From UBA4742 sp002403895 (lineage in GTDB: Bacteria > Actinomycetota > Acidimicrobiia > Acidimicrobiales > Acidimicrobilacustridaceae): 45,067 nt of DNA. Shown here one piece after another: positions 24,401-32,502 of this stretch. The first letter of the stretch is position 1, and the number at the start of each line of letters is the position of its first letter. The notes under the pieces are model-generated. The model was not told the DNA's origin. It worked only from the letters and a program-made list of their open reading frames with translations, and ran no database searches. Made by a program: the position numbers and the translations under genes. The stretch covers positions 1-45,067 of the forward strand of contig DAISGD010000023.1 in the NCBI GenBank assembly GCA_036823295.1, read 5' to 3'.

Positions 24401-25429
24401 TCACACTGGATTGCTGGCGCTCGTCTGCTCGCCCACGTCGAGCGGGAAGTGACAGGCGACGTAGTGACCCAGACCGACCTGACGCATCTTCGGTTCGGCC
24501 ACCGCGCACTTGTCCTGCGCTTTGGGGCAGCGGGTCCGGAAGCGACACCCGCTCGGTGGAGCGAGGGGAGAGGGGAGTTCACCCGCCAGGGTGTCGCCCT
24601 CCTTGAGCCTCACCGTCGGGTCAGGCACCGGGATCGAGCTGAGCAGGGCGGCCGTGTAGGGGTGCGCCGGCCTGGCGTAGAGGTCGTCGGGCTTGGCCAC
24701 CTCGCACAGCTTGCCCAGGTACATGACCGCCACCCGGTCGCTGATGTTCTTGACCACGGCGAGGTCGTGGGCGATGAACACCAGCGTGAGGCCGTAGCGC
24801 GCCTTCATGTCCTCGAGCAGGTTGAGGATCTGGGCCTGCACCGACACGTCGAGGGCCGAGACGGGCTCGTCGCAGATGATGAGCTTGGGATCGAGGACCA
24901 ACGAGCGGGCGATGCAGATGCGCTGGCACTGCCCGCCAGAGAATTGGTGGGGGCGTCGCCCGACGGCAGCTTCGGGGTCCAGGCCCACCGCTTCGAGCGT
25001 GTCGAACACGATCTTGCGCTGTTCCTCGGGGCTGCCCCGCTTCCAGATCTTGAGGGGTTCGCCGACGATGTCGCCCACCTTGCGTCGAGGGTTCAACGAC
25101 GAGATCGGATCCTGGAAGATCATCTGCATCTCAGGGCGCAGCTGGCGCAGATTCGAGTTGCTGATGGTGGTGAGATCGTGCCCCCGGTAGATGACGGACC
25201 CGGACGTGGGCTTCGGGAGCTGCATGAGAGCTCTGCCGGTGGTGGATTTGCCGCAGCCTGACTCGCCGACCAGACCGAGCGTCTCGCCCTCTCGCACGTC
25301 GATGCTCACATCCGTCACCGCGTGCACTTTCAGGCCGGTCGAGCCCACCGGGAACTCCACGACCAGGTTCTCGGCTCGCAGCAACACCTCGTCGGCATTG
25401 CGCATGTGTGCGGTGCCGCTTCCGGCCAT
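24401..25429 (-). CDS. oppF: Oligo/dipeptide ABC transporter ATPase (OppF/DppF type)
   Basis: 342 residues. Walker A is GESGCGKST, the Q-loop is in MIFQDPISSLNPRRKV, the signature is FSGGQCQR, Walker B is LIICDEPVSALDV, and the switch His is in FIAHDLAVV. The C-terminal oligopeptide-transporter domain has four Cys (CRFRTRCPKAQDKC and a later ACHFP), a feature that binds an iron-sulfur cluster in some homologues. It energises uptake through the OppBC pore as a heterodimer with OppD. It starts 1 bp after the OppD stop. Confidence 0.94.
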   Translation of the reverse strand: MAGSGTAHMRNADEVLLRAENLVVEFPVGSTGLKVHAVTDVSIDVREGETLGLVGESGCGKSTTGRALMQLPKPTSGSVIYRGHDLTTISNSNLRQLRPEMQMIFQDPISSLNPRRKVGDIVGEPLKIWKRGSPEEQRKIVFDTLEAVGLDPEAAVGRRPHQFSGGQCQRICIARSLVLDPKLIICDEPVSALDVSVQAQILNLLEDMKARYGLTLVFIAHDLAVVKNISDRVAVMYLGKLCEVAKPDDLYARPAHPYTAALLSSIPVPDPTVRLKEGDTLAGELPSPLAPPSGCRFRTRCPKAQDKCAVAEPKMRQVGLGHYVACHFPLDVGEQTSASNPV

Positions 25430-25430
25430 C

Positions 25431-26576
25431 TCAGGTCTCCTTGGTCGCCGCAGCGGCGGCGGTGAGGGTGGTCGTGGTGGAGGCGGGCGTCGACCCCAGG
25501 GTGGACGTCGCGGCCGCGGCCGCCAGGTTGCGGCCGAGGGCGTCGCGGCCCTCGGGTGTGCCCACCGGGAACCAGCACCGGTAGAAGTGCCCCGGCGTCT
25601 CGGCCTGGGCGAGCGGTGGTTCCTCCTCGAGGCACTTGTCCTGCACGTACTTGCAGCGGGGGGCGAAGTTGCACCCCTTGGGGGGATGCACGAGGTCCGG
25701 CGGGCGTCCCGGGATGATCTCGAGCACGGTGTGGCTCGGGTTGTCCAGCTTCGGGATCGAGCTCACCAGGGCCTCGGTGTAAGGCATCTTCATCTTGGAG
25801 AACAACACGTTGGTCGGGGCCTGCTCGACGATCTTGCCGGCGTACATCACGGCGATGTCGTCGGTGCGACCGGCCACCACGCCGAGATCGTGGGTCACCA
25901 GGATCATGGCCATGTGTCGCTCGCTCTGCTGACGCCCGAGCAGGTTTAGGATCTGAGCCTGTACGGTCACATCGAGCGCGGTGGTGGGCTCATCGGCGAA
26001 CAGGATCTTGGGCCCGCAGGCCAGAGCGATGGCGATCGTCACCCGCTGGCGCATGCCGCCCGACAACTGATGGGGGTATTCCCCCAGCCGTTGTTGCGGC
26101 TCGGGGATGCCCACCGACTGCAACAGCGCGAGGGCGGTCGCCTTGGCCTCGCTCTTGTCCATGGACAAGTGGTGCACGAGCGATTCGGTGATCTGGTTGC
26201 CCACCTTCATGACCGGGTTGAGCGAGGTCATCGGGTCCTGGAAGACCATGGCCATCTCGGAGCCCCACACCGAACGCATCTCGTTCTGGCTGTGACCGAT
26301 GATGTCCGTGCCCTCGTAGTACACGTGGCCCTCGCGGACGACGTTGCGCTTGGGCAGCAGACCCATGATCGAGCGCGCCAGGATCGTCTTGCCCGATCCG
26401 GATTCGCCCACGACGCCGAGGGTCTTGCCTCGCTCGAGGTTGAGCGACACGCCGTCGACGGCGAGCACCGTACCCCGCTCGGTGAGGAAGTGGGTCTTGA
26501 GATCAACGACACTGAGCAACTGCTTGCCCGTGTCCACCCCGCCGGCCGCGGAGCCGGAGATGACCTTGCGACTCAC
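25431..26576 (-). CDS. oppD: Oligo/dipeptide ABC transporter ATPase (OppD/DppD type)
   Basis: 381 residues. Walker A is GESGSGKTILA, the Q-loop is in MVFQDPMTSLNP, the signature is LSGGMRQRV, Walker B is ILFADEPTTALDV and the switch is VTHDLGVV. The C-terminal Cys motif is GCNFAPRCKYVQDKC plus a later RCWFP. After it comes an unusual tail of about 40 residues made almost only of Ala and Thr (STTTTLTAAAAATKET). The GTG start at 26576 overlaps the OppC stop by 4 bp. It pairs with OppF. Confidence 0.94.
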   Translation of the reverse strand: MSRKVISGSAAGGVDTGKQLLSVVDLKTHFLTERGTVLAVDGVSLNLERGKTLGVVGESGSGKTILARSIMGLLPKRNVVREGHVYYEGTDIIGHSQNEMRSVWGSEMAMVFQDPMTSLNPVMKVGNQITESLVHHLSMDKSEAKATALALLQSVGIPEPQQRLGEYPHQLSGGMRQRVTIAIALACGPKILFADEPTTALDVTVQAQILNLLGRQQSERHMAMILVTHDLGVVAGRTDDIAVMYAGKIVEQAPTNVLFSKMKMPYTEALVSSIPKLDNPSHTVLEIIPGRPPDLVHPPKGCNFAPRCKYVQDKCLEEEPPLAQAETPGHFYRCWFPVGTPEGRDALGRNLAAAAATSTLGSTPASTTTTLTAAAAATKET

Positions 26577-27601
26577 AGGCCACCCTCCTTCACGTCGAGG
26601 AACTCCCGCACCCGGTCACCGGCAAGGTTCAGTCCCAACACGGTCAGGAAGAGGATGGTGGCCGGGATCATCGAGATGAACGCCTCCGTCTCGAGGGAGT
26701 TGCGGCCCTCGTTGATCATGGAGCCCCAGGTGGCCGTAGGCGGGGCGACCGACAGACCAAGGAAGGCCAGCGCCCCCTCGGCGGTGATGGCCACGGCCAC
26801 CCCGATGATGGCGAACGACAGCACCGGCAACATCACGTTGGGAAGGATCTCCTTTCGGAGGATGCGACTGTTGCCGGCGCCCAGCGTGCGAGAGGCGAGG
26901 ACGAACTCTCGATGACTGAACACGAGCGTGCTGGCCCGCACTAATCGGGCCACGGGGGGGATGGACACGATGCCGATGGCCAGGGAGATCATCCAGATGC
27001 TGTTGCCAAGGGGGATGAACCCCACACTCCGGCCCTGGGTGAACGTGATCAGGGCCAGCGTCAGCACGAGGGCGGGGAAGGCCAGGAGCACATCCATGCC
27101 CCACATGAGCACGCTCTCGGGCCGACCGCCGAAGAACCCGGCGACCAGCCCGATGAGGCCACCCACGACGAGGCCGAAAAGGATGGCGATGATGCCGACG
27201 GTCAGCGAGACCCGGCCTCCCCAGATGACCCGGGAGAAGATGTCCCGGCCGAGCGAGTCGGTGCCGAACCAGTGGTACGAGTCGGGGAAGCACTTGGTGC
27301 ACGACGTCAGCTTGTTGGGGTTCTGGATGGGTAGCACCGGGGCGAACAACGCCGACAAGGCGACGATGGCCACCCAGGTGGAAGCCACCCAGAAGCCCCA
27401 GCCGAGCCGCTTCTTGATGGCCGCGTGGGCGACCTGGTCGGGGTCGAGGGTGTGGAGCGAGTCGGCGACCGCCATGTCGGCGTTGACCATGCCGGTGATC
27501 TCGGTTGCCATGTTGGGCGACTCCAGGAAGTCGCCGGACGGGAAGTAGTCCGAACCGGGTGCCTGGCCACTGGAGGGGAACTCAGGCGATGGCGCGGGCA
27601 T
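26573..27601 (-). CDS. oppC: Oligo/dipeptide ABC transporter permease (OppC/DppC type)
   Basis: 342 residues from ATG 27601, which overlaps the end of OppB by 20 bp. A hydrophilic N-terminal tail of about 65 residues precedes the first helix (WVASTWVAIVALSALFAPVL). The conserved DppC loop HWFGTDSLGRDIFSRVIWG follows, then five helices. The ABC-coupling EAA loop is ASRTLGAGNSRILRKEILPN. The first outer loop carries a CTKC pair just before HWFGTD. It forms the membrane pore with OppB. Confidence 0.92.
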   Translation of the reverse strand: MPAPSPEFPSSGQAPGSDYFPSGDFLESPNMATEITGMVNADMAVADSLHTLDPDQVAHAAIKKRLGWGFWVASTWVAIVALSALFAPVLPIQNPNKLTSCTKCFPDSYHWFGTDSLGRDIFSRVIWGGRVSLTVGIIAILFGLVVGGLIGLVAGFFGGRPESVLMWGMDVLLAFPALVLTLALITFTQGRSVGFIPLGNSIWMISLAIGIVSIPPVARLVRASTLVFSHREFVLASRTLGAGNSRILRKEILPNVMLPVLSFAIIGVAVAITAEGALAFLGLSVAPPTATWGSMINEGRNSLETEAFISMIPATILFLTVLGLNLAGDRVREFLDVKEGGL

Positions 27602-28535
27602 GGCGGATCCTCGGGTCGATGACGGCATAGAACATGTCGACGGCGAAATTGATGAGCACATAGCCCACGGCCACGACCAGGACGGCACCTTGCACCGGGA
27701 TGTAGTCCCGGCCCGAGATGCCGTCGTACAGATAGCGGCCGAGGCCGTTGAGAGCGAAGATAACCTCGACGATGAGCGTTCCGCCGATGAGGCGCCCGAA
27801 GTTCAAACCGGCCACGGTGACCAGCGAGAAGCTCGAAGGGCGGACGGCATGACGGATAAGCACCCGGCGCGAGGAGATCCCCTTGGCCTTGGCCATGGTG
27901 ATGTAGTCCTCCTGGAGGGTGGAGATGAGATCGGTGCGGAACAGGCGCAGGTACACCGCCATCTCAGCTACGGCCAAGGTCAACGCCGGTAAGAAGAGGT
28001 CGTGGATGTTCTCTGCGGGGTTGTCGGTGAACTTGACATAGCCCACCGCCGGGAACCATCCCAGGTTCACAGCGAAGACCAGAATGAACACGAGCGCGAT
28101 GACAAAGCTGGGCACCGACAACAGCCCGAACGCGATGGTCGTGCTGGATCGGTCGAAGATGCCCCCCGCCCGCTGGGCGGCGATGAGGGCAAAGGGAATG
28201 GCCACCACCAACGCGATGAACTGTGAATAGATGAGCAGTTCGATGGTGACCGGCATCCGCTCCCTGATGGCCTCGGAGACCGGCTGCTTGTTGCGGGCCG
28301 AGATCCCCATGTCGCCGGTGGCGGTGTTCTTGAGCCACTCCACGTAGCGGACGGGGATCGGCTTGTCGAGGCCGAGGTCGGTCCGAGTCTGTTGCAGGCC
28401 CGCTTCGTCGCAACTGATGCCACAGACCACCACCGCAGTGTCGCCGGGCAGCAGGTTGAGCATCAGGAACGACAGGAACGTGACGGCTAGCAGCACGAAG
28501 ATGAGCTGGACGAGCTTCTTGCGCACGAACCTCAT
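27582..28535 (-). CDS. oppB: Oligo/dipeptide ABC transporter permease (OppB/DppB type)
   Basis: 317 residues, six transmembrane helices. The first helix is LVQLIFVLLAVTFLSFLML, followed by the family motif LLPGDTA. The EAA loop is DYITMAKAKGISSRRVLIRHAVRPS, and the end is the conserved DMFYAVIDPRIRH. The first outer loop has a CGISC pair. It is the second gene of the operon, separated from the binding-protein gene by 115 bp that contain a 12-bp hairpin. Confidence 0.94.
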   Translation of the reverse strand: MRFVRKKLVQLIFVLLAVTFLSFLMLNLLPGDTAVVVCGISCDEAGLQQTRTDLGLDKPIPVRYVEWLKNTATGDMGISARNKQPVSEAIRERMPVTIELLIYSQFIALVVAIPFALIAAQRAGGIFDRSSTTIAFGLLSVPSFVIALVFILVFAVNLGWFPAVGYVKFTDNPAENIHDLFLPALTLAVAEMAVYLRLFRTDLISTLQEDYITMAKAKGISSRRVLIRHAVRPSSFSLVTVAGLNFGRLIGGTLIVEVIFALNGLGRYLYDGISGRDYIPVQGAVLVVAVGYVLINFAVDMFYAVIDPRIRHARAIA

Positions 28536-28601
28536 GGCGGGGGAGTCCTTCCGGGAGTGGTGTCACCGATGATGCCGGTGGCGCCCAATGGACAGGCAGT
28601 G

Positions 28602-28634
28602 CAGGGGCCGTCGCCCGACGGACGACGGCCCCTG
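28602..28634 (-). terminator. Intercistronic hairpin between the binding-protein and OppB genes
   Basis: Perfect 12-bp stem (CAGGGGCCGTCG at 28602-28613 with CGACGGCCCCTG at 28623-28634) and a 9-base loop, 17 bp after the binding-protein stop. No U-tract follows on the minus strand. It is best read as a 3'-end stabiliser or leaky terminator that keeps binding-protein mRNA in excess over the permease mRNA, a known arrangement in such operons. Confidence 0.6.
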
Positions 28635-28650
28635 GACCAGCTGCTGTCGG

Positions 28651-30351
28651 TTACTGCTGGAGCCAGGTCTGGGTGTAGCGGACGACGCCGCCGAAGTCGC
28701 CACCACCGCCGATGGGCAGTGAGGGCTGACCGTCGGGCAGCGGTCCGTTGGTGATGCCGCGGACGTTGTTGCCGGCCACCACGGCCCACAGGGCGTGGTT
28801 GAGCCAGACGTAGGGAACGTCCTTGGCGAAGCCTTGCTGCAGTGTGGCGTAACCATCCTTGCGGGTGGCTTCGTCGGTCGACGTCCGGCCCTTGTCCAAG
28901 CCGGCGTCGATTGAGGCATCCTTGTTGCGGGCGATGTTCAGCGTCAGGCCACCCTCGGCGTTGGCGCTGTACCACCACAGCGCGTCGGCGTCGGGATCCA
29001 CCGCGCCGAACTGGCGCCACAGGTTGACCTGGTACTTGCCGGTCACCGCGTCAGCGATGAACGAGGCTTGCTCGGTGGTCTTCAAGCTCACCTTCATGCC
29101 CACCTCGTTGTACATCGACTGGAGCGACTGGACGGCGAGCTGGTTGATCGGGCTCGGGGTGGTGCCGAGGGTGAACGTCGGCGGTGAGCCCTTCTCGGCC
29201 GTGTAGTCGGCCACCAACTTTTGGGCGGCGGCCTTGTCGAAGTTGGGGTAGTCGGTCTTGACGTACCACTTCGACGTCGGCTTGAACACCCCGTCGGCGA
29301 TCTCGCCGATGCCGGCGTTGATCGTCTTGTTGAATGTTTCCTTGTCGGTGGCGAGAGCCATGGCCTTGCGCACGCGAACATCACTCATCGCCGGGTCCTG
29401 TGTGTTGATGATGAGGATGTCCTCTTCGCTTTCGCCGTTGTCCTCGACGAGCTGGAGCTTGCCGTCCTTGGCTTGCGCCCGGTACTTCACGATCTGGTTG
29501 AAGTCCGAGCTGTGCAGCTCGTTGATGTCTCCCGTGAGCAGTGCCTGCGTACGGGTGTCGCCGTCCGGGATGGGTCGGAACTCGATCTCGTCGAGGTACG
29601 GCAGGGCGTTGCCCTGGGCGTCCTTGCGCCAGTAGCCCGCGTTCTTGGTGGCGTTGAATGCCTTGTCCGGCTCCCAGCTCTTGAAGACGAAGGGGCCGGT
29701 GCCAACCGGCGCCCGCTGGCCGGCCTCGGTGCCCTTGCCGTCGGCGTCGAACATTGACGGGGCCGGCACCATGCCGATCTGGCTGGTGAGCGAGGTGGGG
29801 AAGGTTACCCACGGGGTCTTCATGGTGATCTCGCACGTGAGTTCACCGGTGGCCTTGGCGCCGGTCATCGGTCCCAGCGCCGGCCGGGTCAGTGCCGAAG
29901 CCAGGTGGGCCTTGAACATGGTCTCGATGGCGGCGCCGGTGAGGGGCGTGCCGTTCTGGAACTTGATGTCGGGGCGGACGGTGATCGTCCACACCGTGTA
30001 GTCGGCGTTCGGAGTGAGCGACTGGGCCAGGTACGGAGCCCACTGCCCGTTGGCGTCGAAGGCCACCAGGGGGTCGAACACCGCGAGACCGATCTCGGTA
30101 CCGGAGATGGCCCACCGGTTGACCGTGGGGTTGAAGCCGTCCGACTCGGCCTCGAGGCCGAACACGAGCTTGCCCCCAGGTGTCGGGTCACCGCTGGCGG
30201 CGATGGTGATGTTCGACGATGCGCCGGTCGACGGCGTCGTGCCTGAACTGCTGTCGCTCTTGTTCGAGCCGCAAGCCGCGGCGAACAAGGCGAGGGCACA
30301 CACCACACCGATCAGGGCGTACCGACGATGACGCGGATGCACGTTCTGCAA
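28651..30351 (-). CDS. oppA: Peptide ABC transporter substrate-binding lipoprotein (SBP family 5)
   Basis: About 566 residues. The lipoprotein signal (RHRRYALIGVVCALALFAAAC) has its lipobox Cys about 28 residues in, then a Ser/Thr-rich linker (GSNKSDSSSGTTPSTG). The mature part is family 5: GGKLVFGLEAESDGFNPTVN, DGLTITVRP-like WTITVRPDIKFQNGTPLTG, and GTGPFVFKSWEP. It captures peptides or related ligands outside the membrane for OppBCDF. The start is TTG 30351 (GGGGGA 6 bases upstream) or GTG 30342. It is first in the operon, behind the promoter at 30443-30471. Confidence 0.9.
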   Translation of the reverse strand: MQNVHPRHRRYALIGVVCALALFAAACGSNKSDSSSGTTPSTGASSNITIAASGDPTPGGKLVFGLEAESDGFNPTVNRWAISGTEIGLAVFDPLVAFDANGQWAPYLAQSLTPNADYTVWTITVRPDIKFQNGTPLTGAAIETMFKAHLASALTRPALGPMTGAKATGELTCEITMKTPWVTFPTSLTSQIGMVPAPSMFDADGKGTEAGQRAPVGTGPFVFKSWEPDKAFNATKNAGYWRKDAQGNALPYLDEIEFRPIPDGDTRTQALLTGDINELHSSDFNQIVKYRAQAKDGKLQLVEDNGESEEDILIINTQDPAMSDVRVRKAMALATDKETFNKTINAGIGEIADGVFKPTSKWYVKTDYPNFDKAAAQKLVADYTAEKGSPPTFTLGTTPSPINQLAVQSLQSMYNEVGMKVSLKTTEQASFIADAVTGKYQVNLWRQFGAVDPDADALWWYSANAEGGLTLNIARNKDASIDAGLDKGRTSTDEATRKDGYATLQQGFAKDVPYVWLNHALWAVVAGNNVRGITNGPLPDGQPSLPIGGGGDFGGVVRYTQTWLQQ

Positions 30352-30442
30352 CTGAGTTCCCCCGTTCCGAAAAGCTGGCCGCAGGCTCCGGACCCGGGCG
30401 GGAACCGGGGGTCGCGGCCGTGTGACTGGCGCCACAGCGGCG

Positions 30443-30471
30443 AACCTAGGTCGCCATTGCCATGCTGTCAA
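30443..30471 (-). promoter_or_regulatory. Sigma-A-type promoter of the opp operon
   Basis: On the minus strand a perfect -35 (TTGACA, 30466-30471) is followed after exactly 17 bases by TAGGTT (30443-30448), a good actinobacterial -10 (TAnnnT). It lies about 90 bp before the binding-protein start and gives a leader of roughly 85 nt. Confidence 0.7.
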
Positions 30472-30563
30472 TAACCCTGCGCGGCGTGGTCTCGACTGGC
30501 ATCGACGCGGTCTGATCGCAGCCCGGGCCCTGGGAGTTCTTCCTTGCCCGGCGAAAAGCACAG

Positions 30564-30611
30564 CGGCCCCGAGGAGCCGTCCGGCCGAAGCCGGTCAGCT
30601 TCTCGGGGCCG
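30564..30611 (-). ncRNA. Two-tier hairpin with UUCG loop (possible terminator or small RNA element)
   Basis: An outer 10-bp perfect stem (CGGCCCCGAG at 30564-30573 with CTCGGGGCCG at 30602-30611) encloses an inner stem (30581-30594). Read on the minus strand the inner stem is CCGGC-TTCG-GCCGG, the very stable cUUCGg tetraloop. TTTT follows on the minus strand (30554-30557). Placement just upstream of the opp promoter suggests it ends transcription of whatever is made from 31.2 to 30.6 kb. More hairpins lie alongside (30677-30692 and 30691-30703). Confidence 0.4.
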
Positions 30612-30743
30612 ACCCGTGCGAACCAGGGTGCTCCCGTTCCCGGTGGCGCCGAGTGCTCGACTCCTCCAGGTGCCGTCCTCCCCGAGGGGAGGGTCGGAGA
30701 CCCTGTTCCTGACCTTTCGCCTGCGACGGCGACTCGGTGCTCT

Positions 30744-30980
30744 GGGGTTCGAACCCCCTCGGCTCCGCCGGCGACTCCGGGGTTGGCCCCCTTCCTCGCC
30801 GGTCCTCGCTCCGGGGTTTGAGCCCCTCGGCTCGGTCCGTGGCCTCGGGCTTTGACCCCCTCGGCCCGTCCTTCCCCTCCGATGCTGATCCCTCCAGCGC
30901 CGGGCGACTCCCCGAGGTGTGACCCCCGTGGTTCCGTCCGGCTCCCGAGGTCTCGACCTCGTTCGGTTCCGGTGCCGCCG
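30744..30980. repeat. Degenerate ~34-bp tandem repeat array (about 7 units)
   Basis: Units begin at 30744, 30779, 30813, 30847, 30881, 30914 and 30947, a spacing of 33-35 bp. The best units start GGGGTTTGAGCCCCTCGGCT; the core GGGGTTyGAnCCCC is a small palindrome (perfect in the first unit), followed by CTCGG and a C-rich half. Later units are more diverged. The period is not a multiple of 3 and no convincing protein reads through, so it looks non-coding. It forms the centre of an 832-bp region without genes (30352-31183). Confidence 0.65.
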
Positions 30981-31047
30981 ACCGCCGTGGCAGCCGGGCT
31001 GATGAGCACGTTGCGACACCTCGCCCGAGTGGTCAAGAGCGAATCGC

Positions 31048-31133
31048 TGATCCCCAGGGTTGTCCCCACAACTTCGTTCTTGTCCCCAACGGGCCCGGGG
31101 TTTTCGACAGCGTCACCCACAAGTTTTACCCAC
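31048..31133. promoter_or_regulatory. Cluster of DnaA-box-like motifs
   Basis: Two exact copies of TTGTCCCCA (31060 and 31080), the first inside the near-palindrome TTGTCCCCACAA, differ by one base from the high-GC actinobacterial DnaA box TTGTCCACA. Looser versions lie at 31048 (TGATCCCCA), 31113 (TCACCCACAA) and 31124 (TTTTACCCAC). They lie between the 34-bp repeat array and the GT4 gene. Significance is uncertain. Confidence 0.3.
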
Positions 31134-31144
31134 GGCGCATCGCG

Positions 31145-31175
31145 CTGGTCAGGGCACGGATGACATCCGGACCAG
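31145..31175 (-). terminator. Hairpin downstream of the second GT4 gene
   Basis: CTGGTC (31145-31150) pairs with GACCAG (31170-31175), and inside it CGGATG pairs with CATCCG around a single base. The structure starts 8 bp after the GT4 stop codon (31184) in the direction of transcription. There is no clear U-tract. Probable terminator or 3' stabiliser. Confidence 0.4.
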
Positions 31176-31183
31176 GGCGCAGC

Positions 31184-32371
31184 TCAGTAGATGCGCAGGG
31201 CGGGGTTGGCCGCGGCGGCCAGCTCGCTGAAGATCACTGTGGCGGTGGCCTTCCACGTCGAGTCGGCGGCGCGCTTGCGAGCACCACGGGAAAGGTTGAC
31301 GCGCATCTCGTCGTCGACGAGTACGTCCCCGAGGCTGTCCACCAGCTCATCTCTGGAGTCGACCAGCAGCCCGGTCTCGCCCTCCGACACCGAATCGGTG
31401 TGGCCGCCGATGCGGGTCGCCACCGCGGGCGTGCCGCAGGCTGCTGCTTCGGTGATGGTCATGCCCCATCCCTCGGCGATCGACGCGCTCGTCACCACCC
31501 AGGCTCGGCGATACGCGTCGACGAGCTCCTCGTCGGTCACTCGGCCGCGCAGTTCCACGTAGTCGCGCGCGTCCAAGCGGTCGACCAGCTGCTCGAGTTC
31601 GTCGCGGCAGTAGCCGTCGCCGACGATGACGAGCCGGGCCCCCGGGACTCGCGTTCGCAACCGTGGCATCATGCTGATCAGCTCGTTGCAGCGCTTGTGG
31701 GGCACGAGGCGGCCGACGGACAGTACGGTGGGAGCCTCGGCCTTGGGGCCGTCGGGGCAGAAGTGGTCGTCGACGCCCGGACCCACCACCCGGACATTCG
31801 CCGCCGGGAGACCGAGGTAGTCGACCACCTCGTCGCGAGTCGCCTCGGAGGGGGTCAGCACCCGGGAAGACCGGTAGAAGGGCGGGGCCACCCGGTGCTC
31901 GAGGACCTTCCCAAAGGTGGCCAGGCTGCGCCCCAGCGCCAGGTGCCACATCTCCCGGTGGACGTGGTGGATGAAGATCACCTTCGGACGCCGCGACCAC
32001 ACGGGCGAGAAATAGGGGACGCCGTTCCACACCTCGAGCAGGGCGTCGCTGGGACCCAGCCGGCCGGTCAGCTCCTCGACGATCGTCGACGGGAACACCA
32101 GGTGACGGCCTGAGCGCCGCACCACCCGGTAGCCGTCTCGCCGTTCCTCGAAGGGATGGCCGGGTGCCCAGGAGGTACGCATGGTGACGTCGACGCCGTC
32201 TTCGGCCCAGGCTTGGGCGACGCGGGCCGCGTGGATCTCCGAACCGCCGGCTTCGGCATCGGCCAGGTCGCGCCACGCGAGGATGTGCACCCGGCGGACA
32301 CCGCTGCGCTCAGCCAGCTCCTGGATGGTGTCGCCTTGTGATACGTCGTCGGTCTCACCCAGCAAAGACAA
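31184..32371 (-). CDS. GT4 family glycosyltransferase, copy 2
   Basis: 395 residues from TTG 32371, chosen for the AGGGGGG ribosome motif 6 bases upstream; another in-frame TTG is at 32389. It matches copy 1 (15165-16361) almost end to end: HILAWRDLADAEAGGSEIH at the start, FIHHVHREMWHLAL, APPFYRSSRVLTPSEATR, VGRLVPHKRCNELI, then SIAEGWGMTITEAAACG with the E-x7-E donor motif. It is a cytoplasmic GT-B sugar transferase. Unlike copy 1 it is not in an operon with an AftD-like gene; it diverges from a methyltransferase gene. Confidence 0.92.
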   Translation of the reverse strand: MSLLGETDDVSQGDTIQELAERSGVRRVHILAWRDLADAEAGGSEIHAARVAQAWAEDGVDVTMRTSWAPGHPFEERRDGYRVVRRSGRHLVFPSTIVEELTGRLGPSDALLEVWNGVPYFSPVWSRRPKVIFIHHVHREMWHLALGRSLATFGKVLEHRVAPPFYRSSRVLTPSEATRDEVVDYLGLPAANVRVVGPGVDDHFCPDGPKAEAPTVLSVGRLVPHKRCNELISMMPRLRTRVPGARLVIVGDGYCRDELEQLVDRLDARDYVELRGRVTDEELVDAYRRAWVVTSASIAEGWGMTITEAAACGTPAVATRIGGHTDSVSEGETGLLVDSRDELVDSLGDVLVDDEMRVNLSRGARKRAADSTWKATATVIFSELAAAANPALRIY

Positions 32372-32483
32372 CTCATGCCCCCCTGACAATTTGCCATCGG
32401 AATCAGGAATGAAATTCCGGTCACCCTCGGTTCAGATGGAAACGCGACTGGCCACTGGAGGTGACCAAGTTACCCTCCCCACG

Positions 32484-32502
32484 CTAGGTGGAGCCTACCT
32501 CA
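32484..32502. promoter_or_regulatory. DtxR/IdeR-like palindrome in a divergent promoter region
   Basis: CTAGGTGGAGCCTACCTCA has the half sites TAGGT and ACCT in the spacing of the 19-bp iron box (TTAGGTTAGSCTAACCTAA), with 12 of 19 positions agreeing by my count. It lies between the divergent GT4 copy 2 and methyltransferase genes. It is a weak match. Confidence 0.25.

Noticed and set aside
30744..30757. GGGGTTCGAACCCC as the T-arm of a tRNA
   Set aside because: It is the first unit of the 34-bp repeat; no acceptor stem, D-arm or anticodon arm of the right spacing could be drawn on either strand.
30744..30980. CRISPR array
   Set aside because: Units are contiguous and diverged, with no unique spacers and no cas genes.
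30446..31120. A 224-residue minus-strand protein across the repeat region
   Set aside because: Low-complexity Gly/Arg/Pro frame created by the GC-rich repeats; no ribosome site or recognisable domain, and the 34-bp period breaks reading frame.
31048..31133. Chromosomal oriC
   Set aside because: No dnaA, dnaN, parAB or rpmH nearby, no AT-rich element, and boxes have a mismatch; kept only as a low-confidence motif cluster.
32399..32418. GGAAT-N10-ATTCC inverted repeat near the GT4 copy 2 start
   Set aside because: Five-base arms with a 10-base spacer are easily found by chance and match no known operator.
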